Positions 8,563 to 16,439 of a stretch of 61,946 bases of DNA are shown one piece after another. Under the pieces are notes generated by a model. It saw only the letters and a list, made by a program, of their open reading frames with translations, was not told the origin of the DNA and made no database searches. The DNA is taken from contig JACQYL010000011.1 of assembly GCA_016208165.1 (NCBI GenBank), positions 1 through 61,946 on the forward strand, written 5' to 3'. Every line of letters starts with the position of its first letter. The first letter of the stretch is position 1. The translations under genes were made by a program, and so were the position numbers. This stretch comes from Deltaproteobacteria bacterium (GTDB taxonomy: Bacteria > Desulfobacterota > Desulfarculia > JACQYL01).

Positions 8563-9705
8563 TCAATCCTCTTCCAAGTCGACCTTGAGGGCCAGGAAAC
8601 TCAGCATGTCTTTCAAGGAAATGATGCCCACCAGCTTGCCTTCGTCAACAACCATCAGGCGACTGGCTCCGTTACGCCTCATGACGGAGAACGCCTGAAC
8701 GGCATCGGCGTGCGGAGAGATGGAGTTCTTTTCGGAACATCTTTCCGCTATGTATTCCACCTGCCTTTCTTTCCAGTCAGCTCTGGGTATTTCTTTCACC
8801 TGTTTGATCGAAACGCATCCAATCAGGTTTTCCGAAGCAGTGACGACCGGAAACATCTTGTAGTGATACTTGTAGAAAAAGTCTTCGACGAGGCTCTCGA
8901 TGGTCAGATCAGGGCGCACCGAGACCGGATTCTTGTTCATGAAGCGGCCGATGGATTCGCCTTCGAGGGCCCGTCGCGTCAGCATCTCCTGGTACGATCC
9001 TTTGGCTGCACCCTGCAGGAGCATGCCGATGAGGAACCACCACATGCCTCCGATGAAATTGCCTCTCAAAATGTTCAGCACGCCCAGTATGATGAATGCG
9101 ATCCCGAAACCGGCCCCGATCTTCGAAGAAACTCCCGTGGCCCATCTCAAGTTTTTCTTCCAAACCCAGAGAGCGGAACGCAAGATACGGCCGCCGTCAA
9201 GAGGAAATGCCGGCAAGAGATTGAACGCGGCCAACAGGATGTTGATCAAGGAAAGATATCCCAGAACGCCGCCCACAGGCGAGGGTAACCTCCCTTGCCC
9301 GAATACGTAGAGAGCATAAAAGAAACCGGCCAAAACCAGGCTGGTGAGGGGTCCGACAACCGCCATCAGGAATTCGGCTTTGGCGCTGTTGGGCTCACTC
9401 CCCATCTCGGCAACGCCTCCAAAGATAAACAGGGTGATTCCTTTCATTGGGAGACCCTGAGCCCGAGCGACCACGGAGTGCGCCAGTTCATGAATGATGA
9501 TCGAGACGAAGAGTCCGATAGCGCCGATGGCTCCCATCAGCCAATAGGTGGATTCCGCCAAGTTCCTGTAATAGAAAGGAAAGTAGCCTGAAGAAAGTGA
9601 CCATGTGATCAAGATGGCAAGTATGATCCAACTCAGGTCAATTTTTACATCGAAGTCCAGGAGCCTGAAAATACGTATGCGTCGTCCGAACATGTTTTCC
9701 TCCAA
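8563..9705 (-). CDS. Site-2 protease (M50) with two C-terminal CBS domains
   Basis: A 380-residue intramembrane zinc protease. The first zinc motif is HELAH (residues 72-76) at the end of a hydrophobic segment, and the second is FPLDGGR (about 174-180), whose Asp completes the site. Several membrane helices fill residues 25-225. The C-terminal third holds a CBS pair (about 240-375), which in this subclass is thought to bind adenine nucleotides and tune activity. Members cleave membrane-bound regulators such as anti-sigma factors. GGAGG stands before the ATG. No substrate gene is obvious nearby. It is a single gene on the minus strand. Confidence 0.88.
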   Translation of the reverse strand: MEENMFGRRIRIFRLLDFDVKIDLSWIILAILITWSLSSGYFPFYYRNLAESTYWLMGAIGAIGLFVSIIIHELAHSVVARAQGLPMKGITLFIFGGVAEMGSEPNSAKAEFLMAVVGPLTSLVLAGFFYALYVFGQGRLPSPVGGVLGYLSLINILLAAFNLLPAFPLDGGRILRSALWVWKKNLRWATGVSSKIGAGFGIAFIILGVLNILRGNFIGGMWWFLIGMLLQGAAKGSYQEMLTRRALEGESIGRFMNKNPVSVRPDLTIESLVEDFFYKYHYKMFPVVTASENLIGCVSIKQVKEIPRADWKERQVEYIAERCSEKNSISPHADAVQAFSVMRRNGASRLMVVDEGKLVGIISLKDMLSFLALKVDLEED

Positions 9706-10129
9706 AACGGCATGCCGGCGCGGATGTGAGTCATGTCGCCTAGTACAACCATACGTTGCAGTATTCCGTCAAGATATAGATTAAATACCTTAACATGTAG
9801 TTTGCACAAAAGTCCCTTGTTAAGTCGCGAACACCCTCGAAGCTACCAGAGGGAAGAGGGGAGGTAGGCATCGGCCGGGGAGAGGATGTTGTTTGCTGCC
9901 TGAGGGTAAATATGCCTTCCGGCCCGGGCCTACAGACACGAGGCTTCCGTGAGTTTCACATGATAAGGCCGCGCGGTTCGGAGCAACGCGTTGTCTGTGG
10001 CAGAGGTATCAACGAAGGCCCGATGGGTCCGGTCACAATCCGACGCTCACCACCTTGGTGGGCTAGGTCGGCATACCGCATCCAGCGAGTGTGACTCGGC
10101 ACATGCCGCCTTGGGGCGCGGCGGCCTCC
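9706..10129. other. Intergenic region, nothing recognised
   Basis: 424 bases between two minus-strand genes. No supported reading frame, terminator or repeat is seen. The part next to 9705 should hold the protease promoter. Confidence 0.45.
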
Positions 10130-11134
10130 CTATGGCTTATGGAGATTGGCATCCCACTCGCAGACGATGCGGGTGCCACGGCCAACCTCGGTCTCGATCA
10201 TGAATTTGCCGCAACTGGCGTGAACGCGGTCCTGCATGCTCGTAAGTCCCATGCCTTTGACCGGGCCGTTTTTGTTGAGAGCAGCTCGTGGATCGAAGCC
10301 GTTCCCGTTGTCTTCGATGACAAGCTGGAGCGCGCTGCCATCGCGACGGAGAGAGACCGTAGCCGTCTTGGCGTCACTGTGCTTGTAGATGTTGTTGATG
10401 GCTTCCTGGACGATTCGGTACATCACTACTTGGAGGGAGTCGCGGATATCTGCTGGATCCGCAGTAATTTCGGAACGAACATCCACCAGCGAGCCGGATA
10501 GTTTGAAGGCATCAAGAGCTTGCTCGATCGACTTCTTAAGCCCTTGTTCCTTGAGGTTGGGCGGCTTCAGCTGGGCCATGATGCATCGAATGTCGTTTTC
10601 CGTTTTGCGCGCCGTCTCAAGGGCCTGCCGGATCATTTGGCAATTTGCCTTTTCCGTTTCAGCCTTGAACAGGACGGTTTCCAGCAGAATTCGGAGTCCA
10701 ATCAAAGACTGGCACACACCATCGTGCAGATCTCTGCTGACGCGTTTCCGTTCTTGTTCCTGGGCGTCGACGACCTGAGCGGAAACCGTTCTCAGTTGGC
10801 GTCTCAATTCCTCAATTTCTATGTATTGCAGTGTCCGGACCGATCCGTTGTATGTACCGTATGTGGCGCGGACCATACGGCCGTCGGGCGTGAGCGCGTA
10901 ATTCCGAACGGACTCGTTCATGCGTGGAAACCCTACGTCATCCAGATAGAAAGGCGAGGAGGAGTGTTGCCGCACCGGTTCTTGCCCTTCGACCAATTGT
11001 TTCAAGTCCCGATTTTCGTCTTTCAATATGCCGGCCAACCTCTCCAGGGCTTCATATTTGTCTTTCATCTTTGCAGTGGCGCTTTCGCCAACGTCGATGG
11101 CCTCGTATTGCGTCGAAACTTGGTATTCTGACAC
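10130..11134 (-). CDS. NarX/LiaS-type sensor histidine kinase, cytoplasmic
   Basis: A 334-residue kinase without membrane segments. The N-terminal 30-60 residues look coiled-coil, then a small unknown region is followed by the HisKA_3 helix with the phosphoacceptor in SRDLHDGVCQSL (His137) and the HATPase domain (about 225-330; DNGNGFDPRAA and a GMGLTSMQDRV lid). The GTG start is supported by GAGGTGAAC upstream. It is followed, upstream in map order, by a STAS-like protein and two receivers on the same strand, so it may belong to a multi-part relay. The partner regulator is probably the NarL-type protein at 13408-14079, whose own kinase gene is broken. Confidence 0.85.
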   Translation of the reverse strand: MSEYQVSTQYEAIDVGESATAKMKDKYEALERLAGILKDENRDLKQLVEGQEPVRQHSSSPFYLDDVGFPRMNESVRNYALTPDGRMVRATYGTYNGSVRTLQYIEIEELRRQLRTVSAQVVDAQEQERKRVSRDLHDGVCQSLIGLRILLETVLFKAETEKANCQMIRQALETARKTENDIRCIMAQLKPPNLKEQGLKKSIEQALDAFKLSGSLVDVRSEITADPADIRDSLQVVMYRIVQEAINNIYKHSDAKTATVSLRRDGSALQLVIEDNGNGFDPRAALNKNGPVKGMGLTSMQDRVHASCGKFMIETEVGRGTRIVCEWDANLHKP

Positions 11135-11310
11135 GGCCGTTCACCTCTCGATCTCCTTGAAAAGGTTGTTTCCTGGGCGGTCTTGCCTGACGGAGCCGCT
11201 CAATTTGGTGCGGAAATTACTTCGAACCTGCACCGTCGCCGGGGAATGTGCCAGAGCCCTTGGTCTCGCCGGCGTAGCCCGCGCAGAGCCGGATGGTGCT
11301 GGTTCCTCCT

Positions 11311-11613
11311 TCATTTGAATCCTTCCGTCACCGCGCTGCCTCCCAACGCCAGGTCAGGGGCGCACTCACCGGTAAAGATGATGGCCGCCGAATCGTTCTG
11401 TTTGAAGCCGGATTGGCTCCTGAACACCTCCTTACCAAAAGGAAGCACTTTCTTGAGACCGTTGGTGTGGATGAACACCTTCGAGAACCGGGTCCTCTTT
11501 GTTTTCAACAGGTTGATCAATTCGTATGCGGAAGATCCATCGAAATCCCCCGTCAAGCGTAAGTGCAAATTGGAACCGCTGATGTGCATAAGAATGTTGA
11601 AATTGCCGGCCAC
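11311..11613 (-). CDS. STAS-like small protein
   Basis: A 100-residue protein whose core HLRLTGDFDGSSAYELINLL, then KVFIHTNGLKKVLPFGKEVF, resembles the STAS fold of anti-sigma factor antagonists: strand, 'GDFD' turn, helix, then 'F..V.IHTNGL'. The usual phosphorylated Ser of SpoIIAA-like proteins is not clear here. The GTG start is chosen because GAGGAG lies 8 bases upstream. It sits between a kinase and two single-domain receivers on the same strand and may be a partner-switching module for them; this is inference. Confidence 0.6.
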   Translation of the reverse strand: MAGNFNILMHISGSNLHLRLTGDFDGSSAYELINLLKTKRTRFSKVFIHTNGLKKVLPFGKEVFRSQSGFKQNDSAAIIFTGECAPDLALGGSAVTEGFK

Positions 11614-11698
11614 CTGAATTCCTCCTCGTGTCACTCGAATGCGGCGCCTACACCTGGGGAATCATCAGGCGTCGGAAGCCGCTTGGTTCCGGTGAAGA

Positions 11699-12157
11699 TC
11701 ATTCGGAACGGCTGTTATACGTCAGCAGTAGAGGAGGCTGAGTCGCGTTCTGCTGCAGCGATGCCGGAAGCATAGGCGACTTCGGCAGGTCCCACCGGAA
11801 GGCCGAAGCGACCTCAAGAATCGACCTGATCTTGGTTTTTAGCTCCGTCATGTCGATACTCTTGATCACGTGCGCGGCCACCAACACATCCCTCTCTATC
11901 GGCAGATTCAACGTCGCCGTATTGAGAATCACCGGCAGTGTCGGGCAATCCTTACGGACCGTCTTGAGTAAATCCCACTGGTCTTCCTTCTCCAGATGAA
12001 TCTCCATTACCAACACATCCGGTTTCTTCATGCTGATGACATCCATCAGACGTGACACATCTCCCCACGTGATTATGTCATATCCTTCTTCGGCTAATTC
12101 TTCGGCATACAGGGCCCGAATATGATAGTCATCGTCTACGAAGAGTACTCTAGACAT
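11699..12157 (-). CDS. Receiver-domain protein with Glu in place of phospho-Asp
   Basis: A 152-residue single receiver domain with a 35-residue Pro/Gln-rich tail. The fold is clear: VLFVDDDYHIRALY at the N-terminus, LPVILNTAT, and the conserved Lys in HVIKSID. At the phosphorylation site, however, the sequence reads VLVMEIHLE, so residue 52 is Glu, not Asp. Such receivers cannot be phosphorylated normally and may mimic the active state. Its start overlaps the end of the next receiver gene by 22 bases (12136-12157), so the two are translated together. GGAGGGAAG precedes the ATG. There is no output domain, so it should act through protein contacts. Confidence 0.8.
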   Translation of the reverse strand: MSRVLFVDDDYHIRALYAEELAEEGYDIITWGDVSRLMDVISMKKPDVLVMEIHLEKEDQWDLLKTVRKDCPTLPVILNTATLNLPIERDVLVAAHVIKSIDMTELKTKIRSILEVASAFRWDLPKSPMLPASLQQNATQPPLLLTYNSRSE

Positions 12158-12534
12158 CTTCCCTCCATGCCTTTGGTTAAATGTGCAATGAGGAGTTCGT
12201 GGATCGTCGATTTGATCTCCGTAGTGTCCACGCTTTTCATCGCGTATCCGTCGCAGGTCACCTTGTCCGATTCCGCCCTGCCCGAGTCGTACACACTCAT
12301 GAGAATCACGGGGAGGTGGGGATATTCCTCCTTAAGGCGCTCCACAAGGCGGTATCCGGATAAGTCCCTATAAAAGGGGTCTATCAGCACGATATCCGGC
12401 TGGAGTGTGTCGACGGCTTCGAGGATGTTGTCCGTCCCGGGCCCCGAGCAAATCCGGTGTCCCTCTTGTCGGAGTTCATAGGCCAGGTAATCCCTATAGA
12501 ACGCCTGATCGTCGATAATCATAATGCGAGCCAT
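12136..12534 (-). CDS. Single-domain response regulator (CheY-like)
   Basis: A 132-residue receiver domain with all the key residues: acidic pair DD at 8-9, phospho-Asp52 in IVLIDPFYRDLSG, Ser80 in VILMSVYDSG and Lys100 in GYAMKSVD. No output domain. It is the first gene of the overlapping pair with the Glu52 receiver and shares about the same layout, so they look like an ancient tandem duplication in which one copy lost phosphorylation. AGGGG lies upstream of the ATG. It may carry phosphate from the nearby kinase at 10130-11134. Confidence 0.82.
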   Translation of the reverse strand: MARIMIIDDQAFYRDYLAYELRQEGHRICSGPGTDNILEAVDTLQPDIVLIDPFYRDLSGYRLVERLKEEYPHLPVILMSVYDSGRAESDKVTCDGYAMKSVDTTEIKSTIHELLIAHLTKGMEGRCLEYSS

Positions 12535-13407
12535 GTGCTTACCCCTTGTTAGCTGTCTTACTAAACACGTCTTAAAGGATCGTTGGTCTGATAAGCTATG
12601 GGAATCCGGTAATTGAATGAGTTTGTCATTTTAAGTACCATACAGATAATTCATACTACACCGCATTCAGTCTGATCCTTATCGATATAAAAGCTACAAA
12701 ACATACTATGTGGCTTATTAATACATGGATATTGCCCTAATGTTTCAGGCAGCATACTTTTTAATAATTGTTTATGTGGTTGTATACTCAATAGCTAATT
12801 TTGAGGATGTCCTTATTGATAATTCTAATGTCCCGGTTGGTTGAGAGGATCAGTCTAATTGCTGTAGGCCTGACATGGCCGCTGTGAATGTTTGTTTCTC
12901 TAGAGGAGATAACCGGTCTCTTTAGTTTGGAATATAAGCTCATGCAGGCGAAAAGGTCTATCGGGATAAGCCTGATTTTTACTAAGGAATATCGCAGAAA
13001 AGGGTCAGTTCAAGTGGCATACCATATATTGTAGGAAATGAAATGAGGTCATCAAGATGTTGTGTAAGTACCCAGTGCAAAAGCACATTGAAAGGCGTCG
13101 GACGGCGGCGCTTTGCGAGAAGATCCCTCATTCCGGTCCATTTTCAGAGGGAGAGTGCGGTGAAGGCTATGTGGAAAAAGTAAGCGAATCAGCGCGGTAT
13201 ATCTATTGGTTACGAACCTCCGCCTCTCCCTACCCTCCTGGAAAGGGACGGGGCGAGGTCAGCTTTCTCTCGTGCTGTTCAGAACCCGAGCCTGTCGAGG
13301 GGGAAGGCTCCCAGCGAGGGCGGGTGGTGGTTCAAAACGGTTCCGAATGCGGTCCTTCAACAAGATCGCCTATCGGGAAATGCCTGATTCAGGCCCGAAA
13401 ATGTATT
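12535..13407. other. Long AT-rich intergenic region
   Basis: 873 bases. From about 12560 to 13050 the sequence is visibly richer in A and T than its neighbours and has no supported reading frame; it should contain the promoter of the receiver pair. From about 13200 to 13340 it becomes GC-rich and contains a segment (CCCGAGCCTGTCGAGG) of a kind often seen in dispersed bacterial repeats. An open frame at 13057-13461 runs antisense into the next gene and is not called. Confidence 0.5.
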
Positions 13408-14079
13408 TCAAAGTTCAATCAGATCCTTCCTGATGGCTATTTTCGTCAAGGCGGCGACTGAGCGGACGTCCAGTTTTTCCATAATGTTGTACTTGTGGCT
13501 CTCAGCGGTCTTCGGACTGATACTAAGCTTGTCGGCGATCTCCTTGGGGGTATAACCGTCGGCCAGCAGGACGAACACCTCCTTCTCCCGAACGCTGAGC
13601 TTCGCTATCTCGTCACCGGCTTCGGTGTGGTCTCTCACCTCGCCCAGTTCCAGCTTCCTCATGTGATCCTGAAGCTTCTTCTGAATGGCTTTGCTGTAGA
13701 ACGTTCCACCCGCTCGTACGACCTTGAGGGCCAGCACCAGATCCGACAAAGGCTCTTCCTTGAGCACGTAGGCGGAAACACCGTGCCTGAACAACTCGGT
13801 CACATACGCCGTGTCCGAAAACATGGTGAATATGACGATACGGCTTCGGTCGCTGCATTGCCGGATCTCGGACGCTGCTTCGACTCCATCCAAATTCGGC
13901 ATGGAAATATCCAGAACGATCAGATCCGGTTTGAGGGATTTGACCTGTTCGATGGCCTGGAGTCCGTCCGTGGCCACTCCCGCCACCTCCAGATCGGGTT
14001 CCTTTTCAATGGCCCTGCGGATGCCTTCGGCCACCACGTGATGGTCGTCCGCAATCAGCACGGTCGCCTTTTCACTCAT
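13408..14079 (-). CDS. NarL/FixJ-family response regulator
   Basis: A 223-residue regulator. The receiver (about 5-120) carries ADDHH at the N-terminus, phospho-Asp in LIVLDISMPNLDG, Thr in IFTMF and Lys in YVLKE. The LuxR-type helix-turn-helix (about 155-220) reads LSVREKEVFVLLADGYTPKE and on to PKTAESHKYNIMEKLDV. GGAGGT precedes the ATG. The gene just upstream (14128-14592) is the remnant of a PAS kinase ending in a typical HATPase C-terminus, so this regulator has probably lost its own kinase and may now answer to another one. Confidence 0.87.
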   Translation of the reverse strand: MSEKATVLIADDHHVVAEGIRRAIEKEPDLEVAGVATDGLQAIEQVKSLKPDLIVLDISMPNLDGVEAASEIRQCSDRSRIVIFTMFSDTAYVTELFRHGVSAYVLKEEPLSDLVLALKVVRAGGTFYSKAIQKKLQDHMRKLELGEVRDHTEAGDEIAKLSVREKEVFVLLADGYTPKEIADKLSISPKTAESHKYNIMEKLDVRSVAALTKIAIRKDLIEL

Positions 14080-14127
14080 GTTGCTTGACCTCCGGAAGCG
14101 TGTCGGATGTTCGCTGGTGAGTCCGCT

Positions 14128-14592
14128 TTAGTCCATCGGAATTTCAAGGAGTACGTGGGCGCCATTCCCGATCTGCGTTTCCAGTTGACATGAGATTTGA
14201 TTGAAGGTCTGTTTGTTCGTGAACGGCGGCATTGAAATCCGCGACATCGGTTCCTCCAATATGGTTCCGGGGGATAAGGATGAGCCGTGACATTGCTCTA
14301 TTGGCGAAGACCTCCCCGCCATCTTTGTCCGGCACGGCCATAGGCTCGAAATCCATGTCGAGAATGGCGTGCTCCAGATCCCAGGCTCTCTCCGTTTCTT
14401 GATCAGTTTATGGAGACCCTCGTGGCTATTTCTCCGACCGTCAATCGATGAGCAGGTAAGTACTGCGCCATGGATCCGATTGGCCGTTGTGCGATTGAGC
14501 AAAATGTATAGAAACCACCATTCACCGCCTGCGGTTTTCCTGTGAAGAAAACCTTTTAAAACGGCGAAAACGGCGGCCGTGGGCCGGCCCAT
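14128..14592 (-). pseudogene. Remnant of a PAS sensor histidine kinase
   Basis: The zero frame begins with a PAS-like tail (WWFLYILLNRTTANRIHGAV, then HEGLHKLIKKR), shifts frame into a second PAS-like start (WDLEHAILDMDFEPMAVPDK, FANRAMSRLI), and ends in the zero frame with NGAHVLLEIPMD, which is how HATPase domains of histidine kinases finish. Nearly the whole dimerisation and ATPase region is missing, so at least one large deletion and frameshifts have occurred. It stands directly upstream of the NarL-type regulator on the same strand, fitting a former kinase-regulator pair. Confidence 0.55.
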
Positions 14593-14838
14593 CTACTCCA
14601 CAGGAATCTCTTCGCCTTGTGTCCGGAGCGGCCATTCGATTTCGATCAGGCCTTTTTCCACGAACCGGACTTTAATGTCTCCTTTTTCGACCCCTTTGTT
14701 TATCCTGAGGCGCAGCAGGTTCGAATCGGAAGTTCGCGAGTATTTCACCCTGAAAGGTCTGGGCCCCAAAAACGCTCCCATGCCGAAAGGACCGATTCTT
14801 ACATCGAACAAATCGTCCCAGTCATCCTCAAATTTCAT
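14593..14838 (-). CDS. Small conserved protein with Hsp20-like core
   Basis: An 81-residue protein: an acidic start (FEDDWDDLFD), a Gly/Pro/Phe stretch (GPFGMGAFLGPRPFRVKYSR), and a part resembling the end of an alpha-crystallin domain (LLRLRINKGVEKGDIKVRFV and GLIEIEWPLR), where Hsp20 proteins have 'L..LPG(V/A)..EDI.V....G.L.I'. It is shorter than true Hsp20 and lacks the C-terminal IXI motif. GGGAGAAGG precedes the ATG. It may be a small chaperone-like protein; this is inference from the core only. Confidence 0.55.
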   Translation of the reverse strand: MKFEDDWDDLFDVRIGPFGMGAFLGPRPFRVKYSRTSDSNLLRLRINKGVEKGDIKVRFVEKGLIEIEWPLRTQGEEIPVE

Positions 14839-15094
14839 GTCCCTTCTCCCTGAGTATACTCGTAATTTTTAGTCGGTATAACAAGTACTTTAACTCTGAC
14901 ACTAGCCTTGACAGAAGTCAAACATAACTTATCCGGGGATGAAAGCTCATTCCACGTCTCCCCCGTTCCACGAGGGACCGAGCGTCCATAGGGGGCCGTG
15001 TTGACACTGAAGGGAAAAGCTGCTACGCGGTGAATCGGCGCGGAAGGAACACCTTTGCTGCGCGGAACCTTAGGAGGAGCCAGGAGGGAAGGCT

Positions 15095-15796
15095 GTGGAG
15101 GATTTTCGAGTGAAAAAGATGTTCGAGTCCATAGCCTTCTCTTATGATTTTCAGAACAGCGTCCTTTCCCTATGGCAAGACGCACGTTGGAGGCGAATAC
15201 TGGCAAAATCCCTCAAGTTTGAAAGCGGTCCGCTGGTGCTCGATCTGGCCACCGGCACCGCTGAAGTGGCGATGGAGATTTGCGGGCGCCATGCCGGGGC
15301 CCGGGTTATCGGAGTGGATTTTTCTCCCGGCATGCTGTCGATCGGCCGGAAGAAGATCAAGGCAATGGGCCTGGAAAACCGGATTCATTTGCTGGTTGGA
15401 GACGCCCGCCGATTACCGGTCGGAAGCGTCTCTTTCGATTGCGCGACCATCTCGTTCGGTATCCGCAATATTGAAGAGCGCCGGGTCGTTCTGGATGAAA
15501 TGAGGCAGGCGTTGAAAGAAGGCGGTCAGCTTCTGATCATGGAGTTCGACTTTCCGGATGTCGCCGTGCTGAACCGACTCTATGGCATCTATTTTAACCA
15601 CATTTTACCACCGTTGGGAAATTGGCTGTCCCGGACCGACTATGCTTACTCGTATCTCGTGGAATCCATTCGCGGGTTCCCCACTGATGCGGAGTTTCGC
15701 GCCGAGATCGCGGAAGCCGGGTTCGAGCAAGTGAAAAGCCGGAGCCTTACCTTCGGCATCGCCAAAATTTACAGCGGAATCAAACGTTCTTCCTAA
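15095..15796 (+). CDS. ubiE: UbiE/MenG-type quinone C-methyltransferase
   Basis: A 233-residue class I SAM methyltransferase. Motif I is VLDLATGTAEVAMEI (about 49-63), the acidic loop is VIGVDFSPGML, and the UbiE signatures are present: FDCATISFGIRNIEER (about 110-125) and the Gly-rich KEGGQLLIMEFDFP followed by YFNHILPPLGNWLS and Y.YL.ESI.GFP. This is the family that methylates demethylmenaquinone or the ubiquinone precursor. GTG start with AGGAGGG just upstream. The next methyltransferase gene starts 7 bases later, so they form an operon. In an anaerobe menaquinone is the likelier product. Confidence 0.85.
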   Translation: MEDFRVKKMFESIAFSYDFQNSVLSLWQDARWRRILAKSLKFESGPLVLDLATGTAEVAMEICGRHAGARVIGVDFSPGMLSIGRKKIKAMGLENRIHLLVGDARRLPVGSVSFDCATISFGIRNIEERRVVLDEMRQALKEGGQLLIMEFDFPDVAVLNRLYGIYFNHILPPLGNWLSRTDYAYSYLVESIRGFPTDAEFRAEIAEAGFEQVKSRSLTFGIAKIYSGIKRSS

Positions 15797-15802
15797 AAAA
15801 TC

Positions 15803-16396
15803 ATGAAAGTCAATTGGCCTGAACGAATTTGGGTGAACAGCCCGGTGCGTATGCTGGCACAGACGAGGGAGGCCCTCTGGTTCAAACAAGTTCGCCCTCT
15901 GGCGCCGGGCGGCCGTTGTTTGGAAATCGGCTGCGGGCGCGGCGTGGGCGCAAAAATGATTTCCAGAACCTTTTCCCCGCGAAGAATCGATGCAATTGAC
16001 ATCGATCCGGCGATGATCGAGCTTGCGGTTCGAAAGCTTACCGGATCAGGCAAATGCCGAATCTTTTTCCTGGTGGCGGATGCGCAGCACATTCCTTACG
16101 GGGACGCCTGTTTCGACGCGGTCTTCAACTTCGGGATCATACATCATCTCGAGGATTGGAGACAGGGAATCAAGGAGATTTCCCGTGTGCTTGTCAAAGG
16201 CGGGGCTTTCTACTTCGAAGAGATCTATCCGCCTCTCTACGCCAACCGGCTCTTCCGACGTCTTCTGGTCCACCCTACGCAAGACCGTTTCTTCGGCCCG
16301 GATTACCGGAATGCCTTGTCGGGAGTTGGTCTGAAGCTCAGATCCTCCTATCGTGAAAGCCGCTTTGGTATTCTGGGAGTTGCCGAAAAGGAATAG
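15803..16396 (+). CDS. Class I SAM-dependent methyltransferase
   Basis: A 197-residue methyltransferase with motif I CLEIGCGRGVGAKM (about 39-52), acidic IDAIDIDPAMI, and post-motifs VADAQHIPYGD and FNFGIIHHLEDW (the 'Methyltransf_11' layout). The substrate is unknown. It begins 7 bases after the ubiE stop, so it is likely co-translated and could act on the same quinone pathway. The gene ends close to and faces the stop of the convergent UbiB gene. No membrane segment is seen. Confidence 0.75.
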   Translation: MKVNWPERIWVNSPVRMLAQTREALWFKQVRPLAPGGRCLEIGCGRGVGAKMISRTFSPRRIDAIDIDPAMIELAVRKLTGSGKCRIFFLVADAQHIPYGDACFDAVFNFGIIHHLEDWRQGIKEISRVLVKGGAFYFEEIYPPLYANRLFRRLLVHPTQDRFFGPDYRNALSGVGLKLRSSYRESRFGILGVAEKE

Positions 16397-16439
16397 ACGG
16401 AAATTGCCTGGAATAGGCATTTGCCACTGGTCGAAGCCA

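Noticed and set aside
13000-13040. Possible sigma-54 promoter (TGGCAT near 13015)
   Set aside because: The distance to the next TTG is wrong for a -24/-12 pair and no gene follows on that strand.
13057-13461. 134-codon plus-strand frame
   Set aside because: Runs antisense into the NarL-type regulator and includes repeat-like sequence; no family match.
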